This document shows, piece by piece, positions 46,300 through 55,705 of a stretch of DNA of 64,000 bases (the stretch's first letter is position 1; each line of letters begins with the position of its first letter). The position numbers and the translations under genes are program-made. Where the stretch lies: contig LMSR01000015.1 in NCBI GenBank assembly GCA_001429555.1, positions 274,492-338,491 on the forward strand, given 5' to 3'. Under the pieces are notes generated by a model. The model was not told the origin of the DNA. It searched no databases and saw only the letters and a list, made by a program, of their open reading frames with translations. This DNA is from Nocardioides sp. Soil797 (lineage in GTDB: Bacteria > Actinomycetota > Actinomycetes > Propionibacteriales > Nocardioidaceae).

Positions 46300-47187
46300 A
46301 TGTTCCGCCGCCCGTTCACCGACCTGTCCGGCAAGCTCGTCTTCGTCACCGGCGCCGCGAGTGGCATCGGCCGCTCGTGCGCCATGTTGGCGGCCGCCGA
46401 AGGCGCCTCGGTGTGCATCACCGATCGCAACGCGGAAGCGCTCGAGACGGTCGCCGGTGACATCCGCAGCACTGGTGGGCGGGTACTGTTCGCCGAGGCC
46501 GCCGACATCAGTGACCACGCCGCCGTCAAGGCGCTCGCCGACCGTCTCACCCGCGAGCACGGGGCGATGGAGGTGGTGATGAACGTCGCCGGCATCTCGT
46601 CCTGGGGCACCGTGCAGTCCCTCGAGCACGAGCAGTGGCGCAAGCTGATCGACGTCAACCTGATGGGCCCGATCCACGTCATCGAAGAACTGGTGCCGCC
46701 GATGATCGAGGCCAAGCGGCCCGGCCACCTCGTCAACGTCTCGTCGGCCGCCGGCATCATCGGCATGCCGTGGCACGCCGCCTACTCGGCCAGCAAGTTC
46801 GGCCTGCGCGGTGTCTCCGAGGTGCTCCGCTTCGACCTTCGCCAGCATCGGATCGGGGTGAGCCTGGTCTGCCCGGGCGGGGTCGACACCGGGCTGACCG
46901 AGACGATCGACATTGCCGGAGTGGACAAGGCGACCCCGGCCTTCCAGAAGGCACACAACCGCTTCCGCAAGCGCGCGGTCAGTCCCGACGTCGCCGCGGC
47001 GGCGATCCTCCAGGGCGTACGCCGCAACAAGTACTGGGTCTACACCTCCAACGACATCCGGCTGATCCACTTCCTGCAGCGGCACTGCTCCCCGGCGTAC
47101 GTCGTCGCGATGCGGGTGATGAACTTCGGCGCCAACAAGGCCCTGCCGGCAGTCGGCCGCGCTCGTCGTACCGGCGCCGGCGCATGA
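46300..47187 (+). CDS. Short-chain dehydrogenase, unspecified
   Basis: The 295-residue SDR has the cofactor motif TGAASGIG, NVAG and catalytic YSASK (SAAYSASKFG). The C-terminal 40 residues extend beyond the classical fold, with a hydrophobic end region. ATG 46300 has AGGAG five bases upstream (46291-46295), which decides it against a longer frame. It sits between a cardiolipin synthase-like gene and a carboxymuconolactone-decarboxylase-family gene and overlaps the latter (ATGA), suggesting a common lipid or aromatic pathway. Substrate unknown. Confidence 0.85.
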   Translation: MFRRPFTDLSGKLVFVTGAASGIGRSCAMLAAAEGASVCITDRNAEALETVAGDIRSTGGRVLFAEAADISDHAAVKALADRLTREHGAMEVVMNVAGISSWGTVQSLEHEQWRKLIDVNLMGPIHVIEELVPPMIEAKRPGHLVNVSSAAGIIGMPWHAAYSASKFGLRGVSEVLRFDLRQHRIGVSLVCPGGVDTGLTETIDIAGVDKATPAFQKAHNRFRKRAVSPDVAAAAILQGVRRNKYWVYTSNDIRLIHFLQRHCSPAYVVAMRVMNFGANKALPAVGRARRTGAGA

Positions 47188-47735
47188 GCCCGGCCACGAA
47201 TCAGCCCGCCCGGCTCTCCCCCGGCGGCGTCCGCGAGGTGGGGCCGTTCATCTGGGTGTTCTCCCGTCTCGCCGGGCGCGTGTCCGGCACCGAGCCGCCG
47301 GCAGTGTTCCTGACCCTGGGCCGCAACCGACGGCTGTTCTGGGGTTGGTTGCACTTCGCCGGGCGCCTGATGCCCGGTGGGCGGCTGCCCAGGCGGGAGA
47401 CCGAGCTGGTGATCCTGCGCGTGGCCGCTGCGTCCGGGTCGTCCTATGAATGGACCCAGCACGAAGGCCTGGGCCGCAAGGCGGGCCTGAGCACCCCGGA
47501 GGTCGAGGCCATCGCCGGTCGGTCCGAGCATGCCTGGTCGGAGCGCGACGCCATGCTCCTGGCCGCCACCGACGAGCTGCTCCACGATGCCGACCTGTCC
47601 GACGCCACCTGGCGGCGCGTTCGCGAACACCTCGACGAGCGCACCACCGTGGAGCTGTTGATGCTGGTCGGGCACTATCGGATGCTGGCCACGGCCCTGA
47701 ACACTCTGCGGGTACGACCCGATCGCCGTCGCTGA
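47184..47735 (+). CDS. Carboxymuconolactone decarboxylase family protein
   Basis: The 183-residue alpha-helical protein belongs to the AhpD/CMD superfamily (helix FETELVILRVAAASGSSYEWTQHE and the LLAATDELLHDADL segment). The typical CXXC of AhpD is absent; the YEWTQH motif fits the decarboxylase branch. The start overlaps the SDR stop by four bases (ATGA). Its stop is two bases from the convergent mceF end, with no space for a separate terminator. Confidence 0.82.
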   Translation: MSPATNQPARLSPGGVREVGPFIWVFSRLAGRVSGTEPPAVFLTLGRNRRLFWGWLHFAGRLMPGGRLPRRETELVILRVAAASGSSYEWTQHEGLGRKAGLSTPEVEAIAGRSEHAWSERDAMLLAATDELLHDADLSDATWRRVREHLDERTTVELLMLVGHYRMLATALNTLRVRPDRRR

Positions 47736-47737
47736 CC

Positions 47738-48838
47738 TCAGCGCGACAGCGCGGGCGGTGCGTGGTTGGCACCGCGCCACGGGAACTGACCGCATCGGCC
47801 GTTGAGGTTCAGGTCGCGACCACCGGTGCCCTCCAATGGGCTGCCCCGCCGAGTGCCGTAGTCACACGTGTCGGTCCCCTTGAGGTTGGCCGTCACGTTC
47901 ATGTAGCCGTTGTACATGACGCTGGCGAACCGCCCGAGGCCGTACGGCGTCATCGAGAGCGTGGCCTGCAGGTGCGGCCCGTGCAGGGCGAGGAACTTGC
48001 TCAACGGGTTCACGCTCTTCAGCAGGCCGGGCAGCCGGTGGTCGACGCCGTCGATCAGCACCATCACGTCGGCAAGGTCACCCGGCAACCGCGACAGGGT
48101 GCCCCGCAGCTGCGGGTTCCAGTTGACGAACCAGGTGCCGACGGTGGCCGCCGACTGTGCCCAGTCGACCAGCAGCTGGCGGTTGTCGGCGAAGATCTTC
48201 AGCGAGGTCCTGCCCTGCTCCAGCACGCGTTCGGCGGTCGGCCAGGTGGCATCGACGGTCTCGAGCAGGGTCTCCGCGTTGTCGAGCAGTGACCGCAGGT
48301 CATCGCCGCTGCCCGCGAAAGCAGTGTTGACCTCACGCAGCACCGTGCGCACCTTGTCGGGGTCGACCTGGCGCATGGCTGCCTGCAGGCCACTGACCAT
48401 CTTGGCCAGGGACACCGGCAGGTCGTCTGCCGTCGCGGTGATGGAGTCGCCGTTCTGCAGGTAGGGGCCGCCACTCCTGGTCGGACGCAGATCGACGTAC
48501 TGCTCGCCGACCGGGGAGAGCGAGCGCACCTTCGCCTCGAGGTCCTTCGGGATCTTGACTCCCGACCGCAGGCGCACGGTCACCTTGACCCCACTGCCGT
48601 CGAGCTCGATCGAGTCGACGGTGCCGACCTCGACTCCTCGGTAGCTGGCGGAGGACCCTTCGAAGAGGCCACCCGTGCGGGGCATGGTCACGCTGATCTC
48701 GTCACGGTCCTTGCCCAGCGGGGCCTGGAGGATCCAGCTGAACATCAGCACCAGGCACAGCACGCAGATTCCGGCCAGGATGACGGCGCCCACGACCAGC
48801 TTCTTCAGGGACGCTGTGGCAGCACTCTTGTTCTTCAC
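47738..48838 (-). CDS. MceF-type subunit of second mce operon
   Basis: The 366-residue subunit has a membrane anchor (LVVGAVILAGICVLCLVLMFSWIL), an MCE domain (about 43-125) and a helical tail. It is the last of six Mce genes in this operon. Its ATG overlaps the previous stop by four bases. It lacks the long low-complexity tail of Mce4F. The imported lipid is unknown. Confidence 0.83.
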   Translation of the reverse strand: MKNKSAATASLKKLVVGAVILAGICVLCLVLMFSWILQAPLGKDRDEISVTMPRTGGLFEGSSASYRGVEVGTVDSIELDGSGVKVTVRLRSGVKIPKDLEAKVRSLSPVGEQYVDLRPTRSGGPYLQNGDSITATADDLPVSLAKMVSGLQAAMRQVDPDKVRTVLREVNTAFAGSGDDLRSLLDNAETLLETVDATWPTAERVLEQGRTSLKIFADNRQLLVDWAQSAATVGTWFVNWNPQLRGTLSRLPGDLADVMVLIDGVDHRLPGLLKSVNPLSKFLALHGPHLQATLSMTPYGLGRFASVMYNGYMNVTANLKGTDTCDYGTRRGSPLEGTGGRDLNLNGRCGQFPWRGANHAPPALSR

Positions 48839-49827
48839 TGCGTGCCTCCGAGCTGCCGGGACGTGCCGGGGAGGCCGAAGTCGGAGCCCAACCGCATCTC
48901 GAGGGACAGGTTGAGGTATTCGGTCGGCACCGCCCGGTCGATCAGGCCGGCGAGCCTGGTGGCCTTGATCAACATCGCCTTCGCCTGGGTGCTGCTGTTC
49001 GACAGGGTGTCGAGCACCGGACCGATCTCCGCCACGGTGGCGGTGATGTCGCCCTTGGTGGCGGAGACCAGCGCATCGACGTTCTCGCTCATTCCTTGCA
49101 GCTCCTGGAGCAGCTCGGTCACCTGACCACTGTTGCGGCGGATCACCTTGGAGACCGGCCCGGCCATCTCGAGGGCCCGGTTGATCTTGCCCTCGCGCTC
49201 GTTGAGCAACTTGGAGGTGCGGGCCAGCGACGTGAGGAACTCGTCGATGTCGGCCTTGCTCTGGTTGAGGGTGTGCACCAGTGAGCCGGTGTTGTTGATG
49301 AAGTCCCTGACCGTGCCGGTGCGGCCGTCGAGGGCGGTGTTGACCTCGGAGACGATGGTCTTGATCTGGCTCAGGCTGCCGCCGTTGATCAGCAGCGAGG
49401 CAGCTGCCAGCCCGTCCTCCACGGTGGGCGCCGTGCGGGTCTGGTCGGCCTGTACGACCGCCCCTGACGTGAGCAGCTTCGCCTTGTCTCCACGGATCAC
49501 CTCGACGAAGAGCTCACCCAACGCCGTGGTCGGTCGAAGCCGGAACACGGTGTCGCTGGGGAGCTTCGTCTTGCCGTCCATGTTGAGCAGCACCTTGGCC
49601 TTGAAGTCCTCGGTGGAGATCTCCTCGACCCGACCGACCGTGGCGCCGTCGATCTTGACCGCTGCACCATTGGCGAGGTTGAGGGCATCGGGGAAGTAGA
49701 CGGTCACGTCGTAGGGGTCCTCGACGCCGGTGGAGACCGGGATGTTCTCCGCGTTCAGCACGGAGCATCCGGAAGTCACCAGCAGGGCGATGAGCAGCGT
49801 CGCGAGCGCACGGATGAGTCGGTTCAC
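48835..49827 (-). CDS. MceE-type lipoprotein of second mce operon
   Basis: The 330-residue protein has a signal peptide ending TSGC21, an acceptable though not ideal lipobox, followed by the MCE domain and helical tail. The start is GTG 49827, which overlaps the previous gene's stop (GTGA); the longer frame upstream is not coding. It corresponds to the E subunit by order. Confidence 0.83.
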   Translation of the reverse strand: MNRLIRALATLLIALLVTSGCSVLNAENIPVSTGVEDPYDVTVYFPDALNLANGAAVKIDGATVGRVEEISTEDFKAKVLLNMDGKTKLPSDTVFRLRPTTALGELFVEVIRGDKAKLLTSGAVVQADQTRTAPTVEDGLAAASLLINGGSLSQIKTIVSEVNTALDGRTGTVRDFINNTGSLVHTLNQSKADIDEFLTSLARTSKLLNEREGKINRALEMAGPVSKVIRRNSGQVTELLQELQGMSENVDALVSATKGDITATVAEIGPVLDTLSNSSTQAKAMLIKATRLAGLIDRAVPTEYLNLSLEMRLGSDFGLPGTSRQLGGTQ

Positions 49828-50900
49828 GGCCTGCGCCCCCCGCCGAAGAGGATCTTGAGGAGCTCCGAGAGGTCCTGGGCGCCGAGGATCTGCTCGCACA
49901 GCGGCAGCTGGGAGCTGCCGCACAGTGCGTGGGCGACCTCTGTGCCGGGAAGCAGCAGCTTGATCGGCAGGCGCACGTCGAGTCGCCGCTTGTCGTTGAC
50001 GGCCCGACCGAGGTTCTGCATGGCCACGGGCATGACCTCCAGGAACTCACCGAGCGAGTCCTTGTGCTTGAGGATGCGCTCGGAGAGGTCGGAGATGTTG
50101 CTGACCGCGCTGCGCATGTCGCCCTTGTGGTGCTTGACGAAGATCGCCAGCAGGTTGATCGTCTCGCTGAGGCTGTCGACCGCGGTCTGGAGGTTGATGC
50201 GCTCGTCGCGCACCAGGTTCGTGGTCGCCGAGACGTTCTTGATGAACGCGCGCGCCAACTTGTCGTTGTCGGCGATCGCCGCGGTGAGGGTGTCGAGGTT
50301 GTTCAACGTCTCCGCGAAGTCGTCGCTGTGCTCGGCGAAGGCGCCGGTTCCGGAGACCAGGTTGTTGATGGTGCGTCGGATGGTCGCACCGTTGCCGTCG
50401 AGGGACGCCGCGGTCTTGTCGAGCAGGTTGCGCAGCGGCTTGGTGTTCTTGCCGTTGCCGTTGAGTCCCTCGGACAAGGTGTCGATGGCCGCCAGCACCT
50501 CGTCCCACTCGACGGGCGTGCGGGTCCGCTCCTCCTCGATGACGGCTCCGGACTCCATCGTGTCGCCGCTCTTGTAGGCAGGGGTGAGCTCGACGTACCG
50601 GTCGGTGGCCATGGAGCGCGAGACGATCACGGCCCCGGCGTCGGCCGGGATCTTCACATCGGGGTCGACGTCCAGGGTCAGTGCGACGTGGTCGCCCTTC
50701 GGCTCGATGTCGGTGACCGTGCCCACGGCCACCCCCAGGACACCCACGTCGTTGCCGACGAACAGACCGGCGCTGTTGGAGAGCTCGACCGTGATGGTGG
50801 TCTTGCCGCTGTCGAAGGGCCCACAGCCCGTGAGCCCGACCAGCAGGGCCAGGAGCATCGCCAGCAGGCGCATGAGGTGGCCGGTGGAGACACGCGTCAT
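49824..50900 (-). CDS. MceD-type subunit with lipobox
   Basis: The 358-residue MCE protein has the N-terminal pattern LVGLTGC26, a textbook lipobox at the end of a hydrophobic signal segment. D subunits normally keep a plain membrane anchor, so this operon appears to have two lipoproteins side by side. The MCE domain follows at about 34-110 (VELSNSAGLFVGNDVGVLG). ATG 50900 overlaps the mceC stop (TGATG). Confidence 0.83.
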   Translation of the reverse strand: MTRVSTGHLMRLLAMLLALLVGLTGCGPFDSGKTTITVELSNSAGLFVGNDVGVLGVAVGTVTDIEPKGDHVALTLDVDPDVKIPADAGAVIVSRSMATDRYVELTPAYKSGDTMESGAVIEEERTRTPVEWDEVLAAIDTLSEGLNGNGKNTKPLRNLLDKTAASLDGNGATIRRTINNLVSGTGAFAEHSDDFAETLNNLDTLTAAIADNDKLARAFIKNVSATTNLVRDERINLQTAVDSLSETINLLAIFVKHHKGDMRSAVSNISDLSERILKHKDSLGEFLEVMPVAMQNLGRAVNDKRRLDVRLPIKLLLPGTEVAHALCGSSQLPLCEQILGAQDLSELLKILFGGGRRP

Positions 50901-51874
50901 CAGCAGGCTCCTTCCAGGGAGCACCGGAGGTTGTCGGGCGTGGCCCCGGGCATGTACTGGTCGAGCCACGTGCCGGCGCCGGTGGCGTTGGCGAAGTAGC
51001 GGGCCGTGGGGCCGAGCATCTTGGCCACCTCACCGAGCTTGGCGTGGTTCCTGGTCAACAGCGTGATGGTGCTGTTGAGGTTGTCGAGCATCGGGCCGAC
51101 CTCGTCGCGGTTCTCCTTCATCAGGCTGGTCAGCTGGGTGCCGATCGCGCGCAGGTCGGTGAGCAGGTTGTGGATCGCCGTACGCCGCGACACGATCTCG
51201 CGCATCAGCGTGTTGGCCTGCTTCATCAGCACCGTGATGTCGTCGGTGTTGCCGGCCAGCTGCTTGCTGAACTTGCTGGTCGACTCGAGCAGCGTGGCGA
51301 TGTCGTCGGAGCGCTTGGCGAACATCTCGGAGACGTCGGAGATGCCCTTCAGCGCTGGGAGGAACTCCTCACTCGAGGCGTCCATGGTCTCGGCGACGGT
51401 GTTGAGTGCCTTGCGGATGGTGGCCACGTCGAGCTTCTGGGACAGGTCGCCGGTCTCGTTGATCACGTCCTGGAGGTTGAACGGCACCCGGGTGTGGCTC
51501 ATCGCGATGTTCTGGTCGGACAGCTCCCCTCCGCCGGCCGGGGAGATCAGCAGGAAGTGAGTGCCGAGCAGGGTGGCCACCTTCACCTCGGCGGTGGTTT
51601 CCTTGCCGAGGTCGATGTCCTTGTCGACCGTGAACTCGACGCGGACATGTTGTCCCTCGAGCTCGATCTTGCGCACCTCACCGACGCCGACACCGGCCAC
51701 CTGGACCTCTTCGCCCACACGCAGCCCGGCTGTGTGCTCCAGCTCCGCGGTGTAGGTGTCCTGGCCGAAGGGGAAGATCGTGGTCGCCATGATGAGCGCG
51801 GCGATCACGGCCACCACGGCCGCGCCCATCAGTCCGATGCGGCGGTAGTTCTCGGGGGTCTTGGAGATGTTCAT
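50900..51874 (-). CDS. MceC-type subunit of second mce operon
   Basis: This 324-residue protein has a membrane anchor (LMGAAVVAVIAALIMATTI) and an MCE domain (TAELEHTAGLRVGEEVQVAG), followed by long helices. ATG 51874 overlaps the mceB stop (ATGA) and is preferred to an in-frame GTG six bases upstream. The C-terminal part ends CSLEGAC, two cysteines close together. Confidence 0.83.
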   Translation of the reverse strand: MNISKTPENYRRIGLMGAAVVAVIAALIMATTIFPFGQDTYTAELEHTAGLRVGEEVQVAGVGVGEVRKIELEGQHVRVEFTVDKDIDLGKETTAEVKVATLLGTHFLLISPAGGGELSDQNIAMSHTRVPFNLQDVINETGDLSQKLDVATIRKALNTVAETMDASSEEFLPALKGISDVSEMFAKRSDDIATLLESTSKFSKQLAGNTDDITVLMKQANTLMREIVSRRTAIHNLLTDLRAIGTQLTSLMKENRDEVGPMLDNLNSTITLLTRNHAKLGEVAKMLGPTARYFANATGAGTWLDQYMPGATPDNLRCSLEGAC

Positions 51875-52896
51875 CGGCACGCCTCCGAGTGGGGCCTGTC
51901 CTTGTTGCCCAGCCAGATCGTGTTCGGGCCGAGCAGCTTCAGTCCCAGCTGGCAGTTGTAGACCTGCAGGTGGCTGCCGTAGGACATCGACCGGACGAAG
52001 GCGCCGACCAGCTTCGGGATCGAGTTGAAGGAGTCCTCGATGACCGGCGTACCGCGGGTGATGGTCGCCCCCAGTCGCCGCAACGACCGGATGTCGCGCT
52101 CGAGCGTCGGCCGCAGGTCATTGACCAGGTCGGTGGTGGAGTCGAGGTTGGTGCCGATGTTGTCGAGTGCCCCGAAGAAGTCACCGCTGCCCTTGTTGAG
52201 CTCGGTGAAGAGCTTGCGCAGCTCGACCAGGGCGGTGTCGAACTCGCCGGAGTTGCTGGCCAGGTTGTCGATCACCGGAGTGAGGTTGTCGACGACCTCG
52301 CCGAACACCTCGTCCTTGTCGGCCAGGAAGGAGGTGAGCTCGGCAGTCTCCCCCATCAGACGCTCCACGCTGCCCGCCTCGCCGTTGAGCACCGAGACGA
52401 TGTTGGCGGCCAGGGTGTTGAGGTCCTTGGGCGAGAGCACGTTGAACAGTGGCTCGAAGCCGTTGAGCAGGGCGGTGAGGTCGAAGCCCGGCCGGGTGTT
52501 GGCCAGGTCGATCTGGTCGCCGTCCGCGAGCAGCTCACCGGGCTTGGTGCCCGGCGTGAGCGCGAGGTACTTCTGGCCGAGCAGGTTCTGGTAGCGCATC
52601 ACCACCTTGGTCGTGTCGCTGACCTTCTGGGTGTCGTCGACCGAGAAGGTGACCTTTGCGAGGTTGGAGCCGGCGTGCTGGGGGTCCTGCATGGTCTCGA
52701 CCCCCTCGACCCGGCCCACCTTCACGCCGGAGATGCGTACGTCGTCCCCGGACCGCAGCCCACTGACGTTGCTGAACACGGCGTGCAGCGTCTTGGTCTC
52801 ACCGTCGACCTTGTTGGTCATCGTGTTGTAGAGCGCCACGAACAGGAGCATCGCGACGAGCCCGAACACGCCGAACTTGATGGCAATCGACTTCAT
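51871..52896 (-). CDS. MceB-type subunit of second mce operon
   Basis: The 341-residue subunit has an anchor (AIKFGVFGLVAMLLFVALYN), an MCE domain (HAVFSNVSGLRSGDDVRISG) and helical tail. ATG 52896 has GAGGAGG five bases upstream, a strong ribosome site. It starts ten bases after the mceA stop codon, a break in the tight coupling seen at other junctions of the operon. Confidence 0.84.
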   Translation of the reverse strand: MKSIAIKFGVFGLVAMLLFVALYNTMTNKVDGETKTLHAVFSNVSGLRSGDDVRISGVKVGRVEGVETMQDPQHAGSNLAKVTFSVDDTQKVSDTTKVVMRYQNLLGQKYLALTPGTKPGELLADGDQIDLANTRPGFDLTALLNGFEPLFNVLSPKDLNTLAANIVSVLNGEAGSVERLMGETAELTSFLADKDEVFGEVVDNLTPVIDNLASNSGEFDTALVELRKLFTELNKGSGDFFGALDNIGTNLDSTTDLVNDLRPTLERDIRSLRRLGATITRGTPVIEDSFNSIPKLVGAFVRSMSYGSHLQVYNCQLGLKLLGPNTIWLGNKDRPHSEACR

Positions 52897-52906
52897 CAGC
52901 ACCTCC

Positions 52907-53932
52907 TCAGCAGCCCCGGCCGCGAAGGCCGTTGTAGGTGGGGCAGTCCCCGGGGCCGTACTCCGGCTCGGGAGTGAGACGCAGGTCTGCGTCGATGCGC
53001 ATGAAGGGTCCGTAGGAGAACGCCTTCCCGCCGTTGTCAGCCAGGGCGATCACTGCCGCGAAGGTGCGCGGGATGTCGCCACGGCTCAGGTAGAGGGCGT
53101 GCACCACGCGACGCAGGTAGGGCAGGCCGGAGGTCAGGAGGTCCTTGTTGTCGGTGACCACCTTGTCCACCGTGCCGCTCACATCACTCAGGCCGGTGAG
53201 CACCGAGCGGAACTCCTTCTCCATGTCGATCATCGTCTGGCCGGCGGCCATCACCCCGTCGAGGGCGGTGAACAGGTTGGGGGTGATCTGGGAGAACGTC
53301 GACATCACGATCGTGGCGAGACGGATGTCCTGACGGATCAGTGGCATCGAGGGCTCGATGCGCGCCACGGCGCGGTTGGCGGTCTCGATCATCTCGCCGA
53401 TGTTGTCGCCCTTGCCGTCGAGGGTGCTCGCGAAGGTGTCGAGCATGTTGGCCAGCTCGGCCGGGCCGAGGGCCTCGACGAGCTCCTGGGTGTCCTCGAG
53501 AAGGTCGCCCAGCTCGATGGTCTCCGCGGACGCATCCTGCTTCAAGGCGACGTTGGAGGTGAGGTGCCCCGCGGGCTTGTCGGGGCGCAGCAGCTCGACG
53601 TACGCCGCCCCGAAGATGCTCACCGGAAGGACCCGGACAGTCACGTTGCCGGGCACCTTCTCGGCCTGCTCCGGGTCGAACTGCATGCCGATGTCGACGC
53701 CCTTGGGAGCCGGCTCGATCGAGTCGACGGTGCCGACCACGATGCCGTCGAGCTTGACCTCGGCCCCGGTCTCGAGAGCGCCGCCGGCGCTGTCGAGGTT
53801 GACCGTCGCGGGAACGGCCTTGTCGAAGGTGCCGAAGGACTTGGCCAGCAGCAGGCCGACGACCAGGGCGAGGACGCAGAGCATCACTCCTCCCCTGAGC
53901 GCCTGGACGCGCGCGGACGCGGCGGCCGCCAT
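52907..53932 (-). CDS. MceA-type subunit of second mce operon
   Basis: The 341-residue protein is the first MCE subunit of the operon, with an anchor (GGVMLCVLALVVGLLLAKSF) and an MCE domain (ATVNLDSAGGALETGAEVKLDG). It is about 100 residues shorter than Mce4A. The start ATG shares one base with the permease gene's stop. A disulfide is possible between the C-terminal cysteines (GDCPTYNGLRGRGC). Confidence 0.84.
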   Translation of the reverse strand: MAAAASARVQALRGGVMLCVLALVVGLLLAKSFGTFDKAVPATVNLDSAGGALETGAEVKLDGIVVGTVDSIEPAPKGVDIGMQFDPEQAEKVPGNVTVRVLPVSIFGAAYVELLRPDKPAGHLTSNVALKQDASAETIELGDLLEDTQELVEALGPAELANMLDTFASTLDGKGDNIGEMIETANRAVARIEPSMPLIRQDIRLATIVMSTFSQITPNLFTALDGVMAAGQTMIDMEKEFRSVLTGLSDVSGTVDKVVTDNKDLLTSGLPYLRRVVHALYLSRGDIPRTFAAVIALADNGGKAFSYGPFMRIDADLRLTPEPEYGPGDCPTYNGLRGRGC

Positions 53933-54747
53933 CAGCCGGCCACCCGGAAGCCAGGATCGGAGCCCCAGAACGCCAGTGTGAGGAGCATGTCAACCAGGAC
54001 CACGACCACGATGCTGCAACGGATGGCGCGGCCGGTGGCCTCACCGACACCCTGCGGACCGCTCCCGGCCCGGAAGCCGAACCAGCAGTGGATCAGGGCA
54101 ACCATCATCGCGAAGACCAGGATCTTCACGATCGACAGGAAGATGTCACGCCCGTCGATGAAGGAGTAGAAGTAGTGCTCGTAGGTGCCTCGGGACTGGT
54201 TGAAGATCAACACCACCGAGGCCTCCGAGGCGGCGTACGCACCGAGGAGGCCGATGAGGTAGAGCGGCAGGATCGCGAACATGCAGGCCAGCACGCGCGT
54301 GGTGACCAGGTAGCGCATCGGGTTCACCGCCATCACCTCGAGCGCGTCGATCTCCTCAGAGATGCGCATCGAGCCGATCTGGGCCGTGAAGCGGCAGCCC
54401 ACCTGCCCGCCGAGGGCGAGGGCGGCCACCAGCGGCGCGAGCTCGCGGGTGTTGACCCCGGCACTGACGAAGCCGGTCAGCGGCGCCAGGCCCATGATCT
54501 CGAGCCCGTTGAAGCCCTCGATGCCCAGGGAGGTGCCGGCCGAGAGGGAGAGCAGGACCATCACTCCGACGGTGCCACCGCCCACCAGGAGCGCTCCCGA
54601 GCCCCAGCTGATGTCGGCCAGTTGGCGCAGCACTTCCTTGTAGTAGTGCTGCAGCGTGAAGCGGGCCCCGCGGAACGTGGTCCACGCGAACCACAGGAAG
54701 TCGTTGAACCTGACCAGGCTGCTCTGGACGCCGGTGTTGATGGCCAT
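53932..54747 (-). CDS. YrbE-type permease B, second mce operon
   Basis: The 271-residue MlaE-type permease has the ATPase-contact loop EEIDALEVMAVNPMRYLVTTR and multiple membrane helices. It pairs with the preceding YrbE gene, whose stop is three bases before this ATG. Together with the six MCE genes, it forms a lipid importer of unknown substrate. The MceG ATPase is not in this window. Confidence 0.9.
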   Translation of the reverse strand: MAINTGVQSSLVRFNDFLWFAWTTFRGARFTLQHYYKEVLRQLADISWGSGALLVGGGTVGVMVLLSLSAGTSLGIEGFNGLEIMGLAPLTGFVSAGVNTRELAPLVAALALGGQVGCRFTAQIGSMRISEEIDALEVMAVNPMRYLVTTRVLACMFAILPLYLIGLLGAYAASEASVVLIFNQSRGTYEHYFYSFIDGRDIFLSIVKILVFAMMVALIHCWFGFRAGSGPQGVGEATGRAIRCSIVVVVLVDMLLTLAFWGSDPGFRVAG

Positions 54748-54750
54748 GGG

Positions 54751-55596
54751 TCACGCAATCCTTGCCGGCGCGAGCATGACGTAGGCCTGGGTCAGCGCCA
54801 CGTTGACCATGGCGAGGGCGATCACGGAGATGACCACGGACTCGTTCACCGCGTCGGCGACACCCTTGGCGCCGCCGCTGGCGGTGAGGCCCTTGTGGCA
54901 GGCCACGATCGTCGCGATGAAGCCGAAGATCAGCGCCTTGAAGCTGGCCAGGAACAAGTCACTGGGCTGGGCGAACGAGACGAAGGCCGCGATGTAGGTG
55001 CCGGAGCTGACCTGCCCGCCCCCGACGTTGAGGATGTAGCCGGTGACGATGGAGGTCGTGGCCACCACGATGTTGAGGAAGAAGGCCACCACCAGGGCAG
55101 CGACGACACGGGGCGCCACCAGCCGCTGCACAGGGTTGATGCCCATCACCTTCAGGGCGTCGACCTCTTCGCGAATCGTGCGCGCACCGAGGTCGGAGGT
55201 GATCGCGGCACCCACCGCACCGGCGATCATGATCGACGTCACCAGGGGCGCCCCCTGGCGCAGCACGCCGATCCCGTTGACGGCTCCGCTGAACGACTGT
55301 GCGCCGATCTGGGCGGCCACTCCGCCGACCTGGATGGAGACGATGATGCCGAACGGGATCGCCACCAAGATGGTGGGCAGCACCGAGACCCGGCTCATGA
55401 ACCATGCCTGGAGCAGGAACTCCGACCACGAGAACTTGCGCTTGACCATGTCGGTCACCGCACTCACCACGGCCTCGATGGCCAGCACGATCATCGCGCC
55501 CGCGGTCTCGATGCCCTTGCGGATGCGCCCGCCGAGGTCAGCCACGATGCGTGCGGGGAGTGTGCTCGACGCCCACCCTCCTGCTTGCGAAGCCAT
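54751..55596 (-). CDS. YrbE-type permease A, second mce operon
   Basis: The 281-residue permease, the first gene of the operon, has the EEVDALKVMGINPVQRLVAPR loop and five or six helices. Its N-terminus is about 20 residues longer than YrbE4A. No KstR box lies upstream. The 109-base gap to the AlkA-like gene holds a direct repeat (55628-55643) that might be an operator. Confidence 0.9.
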   Translation of the reverse strand: MASQAGGWASSTLPARIVADLGGRIRKGIETAGAMIVLAIEAVVSAVTDMVKRKFSWSEFLLQAWFMSRVSVLPTILVAIPFGIIVSIQVGGVAAQIGAQSFSGAVNGIGVLRQGAPLVTSIMIAGAVGAAITSDLGARTIREEVDALKVMGINPVQRLVAPRVVAALVVAFFLNIVVATTSIVTGYILNVGGGQVSSGTYIAAFVSFAQPSDLFLASFKALIFGFIATIVACHKGLTASGGAKGVADAVNESVVISVIALAMVNVALTQAYVMLAPARIA

Positions 55597-55627
55597 GACG
55601 CCTGCTCTCTCACGTGGTCTGACGAAT

Positions 55628-55643
55628 GTGCCAACTGGTGCCA
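55628..55643. promoter_or_regulatory. Direct repeat upstream of second mce operon
   Basis: GTGCCA occurs twice, starting at 55628 and 55638, ten bases apart and thus on the same helix face, about 40 bases upstream of the first permease gene. It may be a regulator site. It resembles a KstR box only with two core mismatches, so I do not call it KstR-controlled. Confidence 0.3.
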
Positions 55644-55705
55644 GACAGGGAAGTTACGCCAATGCGGACACAGGATCCACCTGCGTCTCAACACTTGACA
55701 AATCG

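Noticed and set aside
55628..55643. KstR box upstream of the second mce operon
   Set aside because: The closest match has two mismatches at fixed core positions (GTG for GTT and no leading T), so KstR control is not supported.
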